64,000 nt of DNA, from positions 48,801,667-48,865,666 of the forward strand of contig OY282610.1 of NCBI GenBank assembly GCA_958298945.1, written 5' to 3'. How positions within the stretch are numbered: the first letter of the stretch is position 1; every line of letters starts with the position of its first letter. This document shows, piece after piece, positions 12,166-23,930 of the stretch. The stretch is from Atherix ibis (Eukaryota > Arthropoda > Insecta > Diptera > Athericidae). The notes under the pieces are model-generated. The model searched no databases, was not told where the DNA came from, and saw nothing but the letters and a program-made list of their open reading frames with translations. Made by a program: the position numbers and the translations under genes.

Positions 12166-13904
12166 AACAATATAATCAACTAAAATTTGAATATTAAATG
12201 TGTTTTATTTAACTTAACTTTCCGAAGCACAAATTGAATAATGCTTCTAAAAAAATCCCAAATGTTTTTACAGGTAATTTCCCCCAACAAATCTATATAA
12301 ATTGAGATTAAAAAAAAAGGCTTATCAAAGACTTCAACCACTAAACGAGATTTCGTTTTTTATAAAAACTAATTCGCTTCATAATCAAAAACCGACAGAA
12401 ATTTTGACTTACAAGTGTTCAGTTCCAGTCCAATCCGAATTTTTTGGTGGATAAATTTAGACGAATTAATTCCTTGTTGTTATTGCCTGTGTTCTCCTTC
12501 GATCAGTTATGGCAGTGTTGGTAGCACTGTTGATCACCACCGTTCACACATCTTTCCATAGCCATCCATCTTCCGATCCATGCACTCAGTCAACCAAACC
12601 AGATGCAAAAATCGTTCTCGTCGTTTGCCTTTTCCTCTATTTAGGGGGAAATACTATATCTACTATTTCTGCCCATTTATTTATTTATGTTTTTTTTTTA
12701 ACAGAATTTTTTTCAATTTTTTGTTTGTTTCTTTTTTCCGTACATTTTTCCAAATAGTCATTGCTAATAAGGAGAATGTACGAGTTCAAAAAACTCCTTA
12801 GAATAAGCTAAAGAGTCCCACTCTCTCTAACGAATGGATGACGGATTCCACTAAACGTTGAACCCGAACATGGGGAATATGCGTTAGCAAAAATGACACA
12901 GAAAGAAACACGGGGAGAATGGGCGAAAAAACTATGCACAAAATTTTATTTTGTTTATTTTTATAGGAATTTAAAAATAAGCATAACATTGCCTAGAAGA
13001 ATTTTTTTGTTCATTTGTTTGTTCTTCGTTAAAATGAATTTTAAAAAAGAAGCGAATAAAAATTTAAGAAAACCAACAACAACAAAAATAGGGAAGCTGA
13101 AGACTTTCAGATTCATTCTGAGGAACAGAGAAATCTTTGGAGAGCACATTGGAAGAATAATATTGTAAGTTCCATGTTGACTGTGGCCATGACAGCAGCT
13201 CCATTCCAGTAAAGCTGAATCGCTAGACTCTTCTGATCATCATCTCTGCGCGAATGGTGGAATGGGGCTGATGCAGTTCATTGACGTTGGGCATCTTCTT
13301 TGCGATCTCCTTTGCGATCTTCTTATTTGCCCAAAGAATCACCAACGTAAAAAATGATTACAAGAATATGATGAATCCAGACCAGACCAGACCAATCTAG
13401 TATGTTCCTATGAGTTTTTCTATTGCATACTTTTAGAATTACTGTAATAATAAATAGTTATCCAATTTGTGCTTTGGAAAGTAAAATTTAGTCAAATAAA
13501 CTTTAAAGTTACATTTTTACAAAATTTCTTAATTATATTTTTTCTTAAAGTTTGCCATTATTTTTATTATTTGAATAAGTACCATAAGACTTTTTGCAAA
13601 ACTCGATACTTTTGATGTAATTTTTATGCCCTGTTCACACATTTCGGACTGTAATTCGGCCATTGCTTGACGGGTATTGTTTTTTTTTTTATTATTTTAC
13701 TGTATATATGGTATATATATTTTTTTGTATATTAGTAAAAGGCTAACAACATCAAATCGCATGATGTTAGACGACAATCGACAACACCAAATCTCATCCT
13801 GAGAACTATTGGCAAAATAGAGCTAAAATTTATTGCGTTTTGTGGCTTGTAGTGCTATTTTATAAAAACCGCATATAGTCCAGTTTAAAATTTACTAAAA
13901 AAAT

Positions 13905-14010
13905 TGGCTGTCAGTGCTTTTTTTAGATAACCAAATTTTTTTAGCTTAGACTAAAAAAATTTGGGTTATCAAAAGGGTTTAATGCCTAAAACTTGACAGT
14001 AACTGTCTCG
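13905..14010. repeat. Fold-back (inverted repeat) sequence
   Basis: The core is an almost perfect inverted repeat at 13926-13970. GATAACCAAATTTTTTTAG is followed by a 6-base loop and then its complement, with one extra C. Outside the core, CTGTCA on the left (about 13905) and TGACAG on the right (about 13999) are also complementary, with unequal spacing. It could be a small fold-back or MITE-like element, but no clear target-site duplication was seen. Confidence 0.65.
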
Positions 14011-16307
14011 CCTTCTTAATTTTCAAATAAATACGGTTCAATAATAGTTTTTCGTAAAATGGCAACATTTTATTTTTAAAAAACTATTTATTAATATAAA
14101 TAAATATTAAATTTTTAATAATTTTTTTGTAATTTATTAAATAATCTAGCATTACTTTACAAACTTTGAAATGGATAATTCTTCATTGGTATTTTTATAG
14201 TAAAATCCTTTTGTTAAAATTCTATTTTTGTGCTTTCATGAAAAATCCTAAATTAAAACGATTTTTATAATAGAAAATTTAAGAAGAAAATTTTCAAGAT
14301 TTTGTACAGGATTTCTTCCTGAATATTTTTATGAATTCTTTTTTGATTTGCAATTACATTCAGTCTATTTTTAGAGGCCTAAGAAATGAACTTTAATTTT
14401 TTTCTGTGTCATTTCTATAATCAAGTGCAAATTCTTAGCTCCGTAACAACTTAGGGCATTTAACAATAAATAAAAACTCTATTTCATAGAATATTTTTTC
14501 CTTTTTTGGTATTAAAAAAAATAATAATTTTTTCTAGTAATTAGCTTTTTTTCAAGAAAACAATTCATTGCTAAAATTTTAATTTTTAAAAGTTCAAAAA
14601 ATCACTGAATTTTTCAAAACTATTTTGGAAGATTTTTTCCAAATGTTTATAAAAAGTTTATTAAAAAAATAATATTTTCAGAAAGGGTAGGAATATTTTA
14701 TTTTATTTCGTCTATTTTTTTCATGAAAACGTTTATTAAATAATTTCAAAAACAAAGACTTTCGCAGTTGAAAAACTATTTTAGTCGAAGAAGTGTCTGC
14801 CTTTTTCTAAAATTTCGATCATAGGAGAAGCATAACTTAAGAAAGTAAAAAATTTTTTTTAAAGATATAACATCCCCAAAATAATTTAGAAAATCCTTTT
14901 TCAAAACATTGAAAATTTCATTTTTTTGTTGAAAACAAAATTTTATAAAAACATTGAATATTGCGCGGTGAAAATGATGAAATTTTTTTAAAATAAAAAT
15001 AATAAAATCGCTTTTGCGTATCGAATTGTGCAAAAATTCAAAAAATCTCACAGAAGTAATACAAAATTACTGGGCATAAGAGCAGTAATGTGTTTGTAAT
15101 CAACGCTAGCTACCCTATTCGATTTAGGCAAGTCGAGACGACTGGACATTGGATGCATGCTCCATTAGTCATTTGCCACCCTAAACAATAGCTTAAATAC
15201 AATATCAGCCTCGAAATTCTGTTTTGGTTAGAGCATAAACGTCTCGGTTTGAGATCCTATAAATGGACACTGAATAGATGTGATCGCTTTTGTAATTGCA
15301 GGTGGTTAGAAAGGGAATTTGCTTGGGATGAGTGCCATATCAGGACTACCGTAGAAACTGAAACAATTGTACTTGACTGTCGGAATAGCTGAAGCAATGA
15401 ATGTGTAAGTACTCTACCATCCGCACAAACCTCGTACGTCCGATGCACTTCTCAACGTTAGAATTCAATTCAGTGTCTCGGTATCCGAAATGCCTCCACG
15501 CAGAAGTTTCTATGCTTCTGGTACTTCCGGAGTGCTAGGCTGTCACAGACTATCCGGCTCCATTAAGATGCACTTTACCCTCCCTTAAACATTATCCATA
15601 CAGTCACAATCCTTTTCTTTCTATGTGGTTGTACGAAATGCATTTAATCGAACCGAATGTACAATGCACTCAGCAGTTCTATCCTTTACACAATTTACTA
15701 AATGAAAGCAAATACCTTCAGCACAGTATGAGTAAAGATGAAGGAGTAGAAGGTATTTCATGGTAGGAAGATAATATTTCAATAAATAGGGGCTAACAGG
15801 AGGTGTATTAAGATTTAATTTTTAGTAAACGTAAACAAAAAAATTTAAAAAAATTAAAAAAAAATTTTAAAAAAACCAACAACACACAAAAGAAAAATTA
15901 TTTTTTCTAATATTTGCTAGGAAAAAACTCAATTTAATTCTCGACTTTTCAAACAAAAACACATTTATTTAAAATAATCCTTTCCAATATTTCCAAATTA
16001 TTGTGTTATTTTGCTCAAAAATCAGCACACAATAATTTGCTCAAATTTTATTTATAGAGTTTCCATTATCTAAAAAGGAATGATATATTCTGAAACCTAA
16101 ATTATCATTTCAATGCTTCAATATCTTTATTACGGAGCAAATATATTTTGCTGAAACGTAAGCATTTTTAAAATAGTCAACTATTTCCCTCAAACAAGTA
16201 TAAAATATTGAATTAAATGTGTCCTCGCTCAATTACTGTTTACTATTATCACCAATCATGAAACAAGATGGAAAAGTTTATTAGTAAAATTTTGTTCAGT
16301 TTCAATT

Positions 16308-16433
16308 TAATCAATAAGAATTGCTCAACATTTAAATTTAGTTAGGTTAATATTTACTTTATTTTCAGTTTAATCAATAAGAACTGCTCAATATTTAAAT
16401 TTAGTTAGGTTAATATTTACTTTATTTGTCCAC
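16308..16433. repeat. Tandem duplication, 63-bp unit
   Basis: Two adjacent copies begin TAATCAATAAGAA at 16308 and 16371 and continue through TTAGTTAGGTTAATATTTAC with only a few differences. Local duplication, no gene content. Confidence 0.85.
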
Positions 16434-17439
16434 AAATAAGTAGTCATAAAATTTGGGATTCATTACCAAAAAAAAATATTTTATATTATTTCGAAAAGAA
16501 GTTGTTATTATGAACGATTTTGCTCAGATATCAGCAGAATTGTTTTTACGTGAAGATAAACTATTTAATTTTGCTGTAACAAAAGCATTTTTCTATACTT
16601 AATAGTTGTAACGCTCTGAAAATTTAAAAAAAAAAATACTATTATGAATACCTTTATTAATTGAAAATGACTCATAGAGGAGCAAATCTACTGAATGCAC
16701 ATTGCATACCTTTATTTTTGCTCGATATTCTAATTAAATTTATAAGAATAGTTACATGGTCTAAAAATTGTTAACTTACTTTTGATTTAAATAATTCATT
16801 GATTACTTTTTATTACCAAAAGCAAATCGAAAGTTTAAAATAATTTGAGCAAAACTGAGTTAGTTAAACATTTGTAAGATATTTAATAAAAATAATTTAT
16901 AAAAACTTTTACCAATAAAATTTTTGAATAATCCCATAATATGTTATAGTAGAAAATGTATATGGTATGTAGAAAAATATTTGCACCTTCTCATCATCCA
17001 GCAAAATCCTCAATGAACAAAAGTTTCTCAAATTCTGTCTCACACCAAATAATTGTTTGTTTTATTTTAATTTATTTTATTGTATATTATTCTATTGTTT
17101 TTAATTATCAAATTTAGGTCACTGCTTTAATTTAATCTAATATGTGTAAGTTCAACATAATCAATCTTTGTCTATGATAAGAAAATATTCTTTATTTACA
17201 GCTGCGTTTAGCATATAATTTATGAGTGCATGTATACACTAACTGAGTTTACAATAAGGCATGTTTGAGTTTGGTTTGTTTTCATGACGATAGAGTGCAC
17301 TTAAATTTGTAAGTGGAAGTATATATTGATTTATATAAATTTATAAATATTAATGGGAAAAAAGTTGGAGCTAAATAAGTTGCTTTTGAGGGATGAGGGA
17401 ATGTAATGAAATTTACTAGGAGGGAGAAGAAAAAACTAT

Positions 17440-20110
17440 TTCAAAAAGAGAAATTAATTGAAAACTGCAGTAAAAATTACTGCATAGATATGAAAGTATT
17501 AAAATAATTTGAAAAGAGTAATTAATTAAAAATTACAATAAAAATTATTGCAGCATTAAAGGAATATTATTTATTATTATAAAAGTATAGTAAACAATTA
17601 TTGAAGGATATGTCAACAAATAGAGACCAACATGACGGTAATATAACAAAAATTACTAGAACAGAAAAGGGGTAGTTAGAAAATATTTTATATTAATATT
17701 ATTTAATATTTTAATATAATTTTTATGTTGCCTCTTTCTTAGAAAATTACGTAAAACTGCTATAAAATATCAATAAAAGGGTGAAAAGTCTTCAAAATTA
17801 ATCAAAAAATCCAATAAAAAATTATTAGAAGTTTCGGAAAAATTATTTTTATTAAGTAAACTACAAGAGTATTAAAAATAATTCCAAGATTTCTGTATAA
17901 AATTACTAAAAGAGTAAGACGATATTGAGAATAAATTCAAAAATGTACTAAAAATAACTTTTTGATTAAAAAATTTAATAAATTCAAAAAGAAAATAAAA
18001 GGGTAAGCGGTATTTAATTTTTTTTTTTGCAAAATAAGATGATATTTTAAATTGATTAAAAATTGCTGGAAAAAATTGTCTATAGAGGGAGTAGGTTAAC
18101 GATTATTTAGAAAATAAAGTATTAAAATAAAAAAATTGGAACTTCAGACGGTATTGAAAATTATTTTAAACTGCTGTTAAAATTATTGAAAGTTGCAGGC
18201 GGTGTTAAGAATTATTTCAAAACCGTTGCTATATTTTTTTGGGAAAGAAAGTCATAAAAACTGCCAAAAGAGAGGAATTACAATTTAATTCTAAACTGCT
18301 GTGAAAATTATCTTTTAAAGAAAATATTGCAAAAAATAGTTCAGAAATGTTAGGAGAAAAGATAAGAAATATTTTAAAAAAATTAATTTTCTAAGGCTGC
18401 TGTAAAAATTTTCTAAGAAAAATTACAAAAATACGAAAGGATTAAGAACTGTTCAAATAAAACTGCTGTAAAAAATTACGGAAGATAATGAGACGGTATG
18501 GAGAATTGATTCAAAATAATATAAAGTTTCTTTTGGAAAAAAAGTCACAAAACTGCCAGAAGAGTGAGACGGAATTACAAATTAATTTAATATTGCCAAA
18601 AAATTATCTTTTGAATAAAATATTCCCAAAAAATATATCAAAAAAGTAAGGATGAATGAAAAAAAATGTTTTTGAAAGTACGGTAATAATAAAAATTAAT
18701 TCAAAGCTGCTGTAAAAAAAATATTTGGATGAAAATAACGAAAATAAGAGGAGGGTGTGTGGGTATTCAAAAACTTATTGCTTGTGAATTCGGGCAGTGT
18801 TGCAAAATAATTCTAAACTATTGTAAAAAACTAAATAATGATTTTGACAATATTGAGAATTATTTCAAAACTACTGTAAAAATTATCTTTGGAATAAAAT
18901 ATTCCCAAAAAATAATTCAGAAATATGTGGAGGAAAAAAAATATTTTCCGAAGTGCGATTATATTGAAAATTAATTCACAGCTGCTATAAAAAAAATTGT
19001 TGAGAGAAATTGCGAAAATACATAAGGGGTGAACAAGACTTCAATATTTATTTTTGTAAACACAGGTGATGTTGCAAATCAATTTTAAACTGCTGTAAAA
19101 TATAAATGATGATTGTGACGGTATTGAAAATTCTTTCAAAACTACTGTAACGTTTGTTTTGGAAAATTAAGTTACTAACACTGCCAGAAAGGTGATACGG
19201 CATTACAAATTAATTCAAAACTACTAAAAACTTGTCCTTTGAATAAAAGATGCCCAAAAAATACATAAAAAATTTTGGTTATATTCAACAATAATGCAAA
19301 ACTGCTGTAAAATAATTTTGAGAAAAAAACAGCGAAAATTATAGAAGGACGCTTGGGTTTTCAAAACTTATTTTTGTTAATTCATGTAGTGTTCCAAATC
19401 AATTTTAAACTGTTGTAAAATTATTTCAATATTGATGTAAAGTTTTTTAAGGAGGGTGATACGGAAATATTAATTAATTCAAAACTGCTGCAAAAATTAA
19501 CTTCTAAAGAAAATGTTCCAGAAAAATAATTCATAAATGTTAGGAGGAAAAAGAAAAAAGAAATTTCCTTAGTGCAGTAATATTGAAAATTGATTCAAAA
19601 CTGCTGTAAAAAAATTATTGAGAGAAATTACGAAAATACAAAAGGGTTGAACAAGTCTTCAAAATTTATTTTTGCAAACTCAGGTGATGTTGCAAATCAA
19701 TTTTAATCTGCTGTAAAAAAATTAATAAATATTGTAACAGAATTGAGAATTATTGCAAAACTACTGTAAATATTATCTTTTGAATAAAATATTCTCCAAA
19801 AATATTTCCGCAAGATAATAGGGGAAGAAGAAAAAATTGCCTTGCAAAGTGTGGCAATGTTGAAAACTAATTCAAAACTGCAGTAAAAAACATTTGAAAA
19901 AAAAATAACGCAAATAAGAAGAACATTGAGATTTATTTTGAAACTGTTAAAAAATTTATTTTAAAAAAAAAAATTCAAAAAATCTGTGTGCAAGAAGCGT
20001 TAGCAGGAATTATAAATTGTTGCAAAACTGCTGTAAAAATTATTTATGCAAAAAAAAAGTAACAACAATTATAAAGTGGTGAGGTGGTAATGAGGGACTA
20101 CCTAAAAAAA
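17440..20110. repeat. Decayed long-period tandem array (AAAACTGCTGTAAAAATTA submotif)
   Basis: A submotif close to AAAACTGCTGTAAAAATTA occurs repeatedly in plus orientation, embedded in a longer unit. Unit landmarks such as TTGCAAATCAATTTTAAACTG recur at about 18801, 19073, 19393 and 19691, so the period is roughly 270 to 320 bases. Other unit words are AATAAAATATTCCCAAAAAA and GAGAATTATTTCAAAACTAC. Units differ by many substitutions and small indels, so this is an old array that is no longer being homogenised. The open frame at 18729-18974 is a by-product of the repeat. Confidence 0.75.
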
Positions 20111-21539
20111 AACCTCGTCTTTTATAGTAAATAATATTCTTGAAAATTTATTGAAATTAATTTGAAACCACTGATACTATTTTTGCCAACGTTTTCAGAA
20201 TACCAAATAATACCTTATCGGTTAAAACTTAACTTATATGTTACTACGAAAAATATTATAGCCGATAAGTTTAGTTGTTTTGTAATATTAACTAAAATAG
20301 CTCTTTAATCTATGATATTACTAACCCTGTTTTATATGTACATTCATCTAGGGGCGGTTGTCCAATCAACACCCGCGCCGCTACTTTGTAAATCGAATTG
20401 AGTATTGAGGGTATCTCAAAGCCCGTGTTTACTTTCTCTTTTATTGTCCCATTTATTGACTTATCTGCGCAGTTTTTTCTTCCATTTTTTTCTCCTTATT
20501 TTTATTTCATTTCAACTTAAAGTGTACTTAGTAATTTATAAGCACTGCAAATGAGTTAATTTTATTAAATCAAAAGCAATAAATTATTAATAAATTAATA
20601 AGAAAAACGTAAAAACTTTGCAAATACAAATAAAATCAGACTTAGAAGTGATCTACTGACTTAATTGCACATATTTCATAGCAATTTCGCGACCCCATTA
20701 CTGATAACAACGGCCAATAAACGGATCGCCTTGCAGGCAACTGACTATTTACAAAATGATTAATTTTTTTTTGTGGTTTTTCATATTCTCATTTTTGTTT
20801 TTTTTTTCTCTTAAACCTTTATTGCTATCATTATAATTATTTTTGTTATTAGCTATGTTTTTTTCCTCCCATTTTCTATTTACTTTTCTATTTATTTACT
20901 TAAAGAACTGATGTGTTTATTGGCATATTTTTCTGTTCGTTATTTTTCTTCATATACTTATTAAACACAGTGCTGATAATTGCATAATTTTTAACCATTT
21001 ATTTTTCATAAAACTTTATTTACTTTAAACGATAACAATTCTAATACTATTTTTCAATAAAAGAAAGAAAGAAAAACTTGAATAAATATTTTCGCAATTA
21101 ATATTTTTAAAAAAAAACTTGGAAAATTATCATGAACTATTTAATATATTTTTTTTTAATTTTGCAATTTATTAGGAAGCTTTTTAATAAACCCTATAAA
21201 TTTTGCTTTTGTATTTACTAAGAACTATTGTAAATATAATCAATCGAATAGTGTGTCACAAGTCAGCATTTTACAATACATTTTTAAGTAAAGAAATATC
21301 TATTATTTGGCTCGGAAAGTATAATCATATTATTTAATAGTTGTAAAATAAATATAATATATAAAATAATATTTATTGAGATTTAAATTTGCCATTTGAT
21401 ATTATATATAATATAATTATCAAAAAATATGAAGAGGATATAATTGAGGCTCATTATTTGCTCGTTATATGGGTTAATATGCCAAATTTCCATATGTGAG
21501 GCTCTAAAAATTTACAAGAATTGTGGATAATTTATTATA
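20111..21539. other. Intergenic stretch without recognised genes
   Basis: A short, more balanced segment lies at about 20330-20760 (including an ACCCGCGCCGCTAC stretch), followed by AT-rich sequence. Nothing recognisable. The right end is the TA at 21538-21539 used by the next mariner. Confidence 0.4.
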
Positions 21540-21568
21540 CGAGAGTCGTTCAATAAGTCCTTCGAAAA
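21540..21568 (+). repeat. Left terminal inverted repeat of mariner copy B
   Basis: A 29-base terminal repeat starting CGAGAGTCGTTCAATAAG, inverted relative to 22759-22787 with two mismatches. TA precedes it. Confidence 0.95.
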
Positions 21569-21671
21569 TCTGAGAAATTGCGCTCGTAGTGTCGGTAAAG
21601 ATTTTTTTTTGTAAGTAGCATTATCAGCTCTATCGTCGATTAAAGTTAACGACATTTATTTGTGCATAACA

Positions 21672-22722
21672 ATGGAAAAAAGCGAGTTTAGGGCTGTCAT
21701 AAAACATCTCCATTTGAAAGGCTTAAGCCCGAGAGAAATCAAAGCCGAGTTGGATACATTTCATGGCACATCTGCACCTTTGTTTGCGACGGTTTACAAT
21801 TGGGTGAATGAATTTAAACGTGGTCGTTCATCCACAAAAGATGAACATCGTTCAGGATGCCCAGTTGAGGTGTCTACTCCTGAAATCATCGACAAAGTCC
21901 ACGATCTGATTTTGAACGATCGGCGAATTAAAGTGCGCGAATTAGTTGAGGCCACGGGCATATCACAAGGTACAGTCGCTTCAATTTTTCATGAAAAATT
22001 GTCTGTGAAACAGACCAACAGCAAGATGGGTGCCGCGTTTGCTCTCAGAAGAGAATAAGCGCAATCGTGTAGTGGACTCTGAGGCTATGTTGGGACTCTT
22101 TCATCGCAATTCTACCGAATTCCTTCGTCGATATGTCACTGTGGACGAAACCTGGATACACTACTACACTCCAGAAACGAAGAGACTGTCATCACAGTGG
22201 ATTTTCAAGGGTGAACGGGCTCCGAAGAAGGCAAAAACTGTGCCATCGGCCGGCAAGGTGATGGCCACGGTCTTTTGGGATTTGCAGGGCATCATTTTTA
22301 TCGACTACTTGGAAAAAGGAAAAACAATAACAGGAGCGTATTACGCGTCGTTATTGCAACGGTTGAGCGAGGAAATCAAAGAGAAACGCCCCCATCTGAA
22401 GAAGAAAAAAATCCTCTTGCATCAGGACAATGCGCGTGTGCACACCTGCGCTGTTTCCATGGCCAAAATTGTGGAATTGAGAATGGAATTGTTGCAGCAT
22501 CCCGCTTATTCACCAGATTTGGCCCCGAGTGACTATTTGCTTTTCCCCAATCTGAAGCAATGGCTTGGCGGACGACGGTTCACTTCCTACGAGGACGTCA
22601 TTGCTCAAACGGATGAGTATTTAGCAGAACTTCCGAAATCCTATTTTTTGGACGGGATAAAAATTTTGGAAAAACGGTTGGCAAAGTGTATAGAGCTAAA
22701 AGGAGATTGTGTTGAAAAATAA
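21672..22722 (+). pseudogene. Mariner transposase with one frameshift (copy B)
   Basis: The start at 21672 (MEKSEFRAV) gives the usual N-terminus. An in-frame ATG 12 bases upstream would add four residues unlike the family. The first frame covers the paired helix-turn-helix DNA-binding region and runs to HEKLSVK. The frame then breaks between about 22011 and 22026. The following frame resumes at ARWVPRLLSEENK (TGG at 22027), the linker motif of mariner transposases. All three catalytic Asp codons are present: VDETW at 22144, HQDN at 22426 and SPDLAPSDY at 22531. Exactly 34 residues separate the last two (DD34D). The protein ends CVEK at 22722. A single small indel is the only clear defect, so inactivation looks recent; a sequencing error is possible. 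Confidence 0.95.
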
Positions 22723-22758
22723 AAAATTTTTTTAAAAAAAAACATTTTTTTTCTATCT

Positions 22759-22787
22759 TTTTCTAAGGACTTATTGAACGACCCTCG
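22759..22787 (-). repeat. Right terminal inverted repeat of mariner copy B
   Basis: A 29-base repeat ending TATTGAACGACCCTCG, complementary to 21540-21568. TA follows at 22788-22789. Confidence 0.95.
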
Positions 22788-22789
22788 TA

Positions 22790-23466
22790 TTTTGGAAGTA
22801 ATAGTGAACTAAATAAATAAAAACTTATTAAAATATCTGTTGGATAGCTGTTAAATATAGCAAATTCAGTATTTTATATTTTATTTTAAAAAAACTCCTT
22901 TTTATAAATATTTTTTTTTTTTGGAATTTCACAGAATCTTTTAAATATTTTAAGTTTTTACTATTTAAATGTCATTAATTATGTTTATATCATTTAGAGA
23001 TTCAAAAGATATTTATATTTCACGTATTCATTTATTCTTATTTGATATCCACATTCACCTGTTTCCAATAAAAAATAAAAAATAAAAGCTAAATACGAAA
23101 AAATAACCAGACTTATTTTAAACTCAGTTGAATGTCAACAGATGGCGGCATCATAAAAACGAAGCAGAAAACTATTTACCGATTTCTGTGAACTCTTATT
23201 GTAATATTTTTAATATTTATTTTTTTCAGAACTTTAAGAAAACGAGAAACTTTTGCCAAAATCATGATTGGTAGCGTGCAGAGGGAGGGAGGGGGTGTTT
23301 CGATAAGAGGTCTTTAATCGTAGGTCTTTATATAAAAAAAACTCTTTTAGTTAATATTTCATTTGCCAGATCATATATTGACATTTTTGTATAGCATTTT
23401 TCTCTTCAAAAAAAAAAAATACACATAAAATTTATTAAATTGAGAAAGAATAATTTTGATAATTAT
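22790..23466. other. AT-rich spacer
   Basis: No gene. A G-rich spot, GGGAGGGAGGGGG, lies near 23283-23295. It has only three G runs of three or more, short of the four needed for a standard three-layer quadruplex. Confidence 0.5.
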
Positions 23467-23795
23467 TTGCGTATGGATCTTACAAAAATCATTTCACTAA
23501 GCTCACTGAAGCTGGCGAACGAGAGGTGTAGCCACCCTGACTTGCGTCACATCTCTAGAATGATCTGGCCTAAACTAAATCATAATAGAACAGGAAACAT
23601 AATCAGGACAGGTAGGACCGCCCACATTAGCGTACTGATGCCTATAATTATAGGTCATATGATATTAGGAAGGAGAGCGAGGAGACAATTTCTCTCCTTT
23701 TCTATTCGTGCCCAGCCTTGACAACTCCCAGAAGGAGTAGTCCTTTTTCTTGAACGATTTGAGTGTTATTTTGCGTATGGATCTTACAAAAATCA
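23467..23795. repeat. 25-bp direct repeat pair, 304 bases apart
   Basis: TTGCGTATGGATCTTAC and eight further bases are identical at 23467-23491 and 23771-23795. The pair brackets the coding part of the retrotransposon fragment. Confidence 0.9.
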
Positions 23796-23930
23796 AACAC
23801 TTTGCACTAACTTCCAATTGGTTTTCAGGGTAACATCAGTTTCGATGATCACACGGTATCACAACGGACCTAATTTTAGTCTAAGTGTGTCTGACTTAAA
23901 TCGCTCTAACCTAACTTACCAGCTCAGAAT
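23467..23930 (+). pseudogene. Fragment of a non-LTR retrotransposon (C-terminal end and 3' UTR)
   Basis: The open frame through about 23494-23721 contains SRMIWPKLNHNRTG, ISVLMPIIIGHMILGRRARR. This resembles the segment after the RNase H domain in I/Loner/LOA-like insect retrotransposons (typically WPxLxxxRT ... VLTGHCLIGRHA). Further on, CACAACGGACCTAA and a CTAACCTAACTTACC tail near 23905 resemble 3' ends of such elements. There is no reverse transcriptase, so the copy is 5'-truncated, as is usual for these elements. A 25-base direct repeat starting TTGCGTATGGATCTTAC lies at 23467-23491 and 23771-23795. It could be an internal duplication or a trace of target duplication. The clade is uncertain. 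Confidence 0.6.

Larger units (their letters stand above)
12166..17439. other. Mixed stretch: AT-rich sequence with three more complex islands
   Basis: No gene can be supported. More balanced islands lie at about 12400-12900, 13150-13400 and 15060-15740. The second contains a 44-codon minus-strand open stretch (13357-13226), discussed as a finding. Between and after them the sequence is very AT-rich. A fold-back structure (13905-14010) and a 63-bp tandem duplication (16308-16433) are annotated separately. Confidence 0.45.
21540..22787 (+). mobile_element. Nearly complete mariner element (copy B)
   Basis: A 1,248-bp element flanked by TA at 21538-21539 and 22788-22789. The terminal inverted repeats are 29 bases (21540-21568 and 22759-22787), starting CGAG(A/G)GTCGTTCAATAAG, with two mismatches. 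It encodes a DD34D mariner transposase on the plus strand that is whole apart from one frameshift. It is related to copy A at 6577-7758 by end sequence and protein but is much better preserved, so it is probably a younger insertion. Confidence 0.96.

Noticed and set aside
23283..23295. GGGAGGGAGGGGG as a quadruplex
   Set aside because: Only three separable G runs of three or more.
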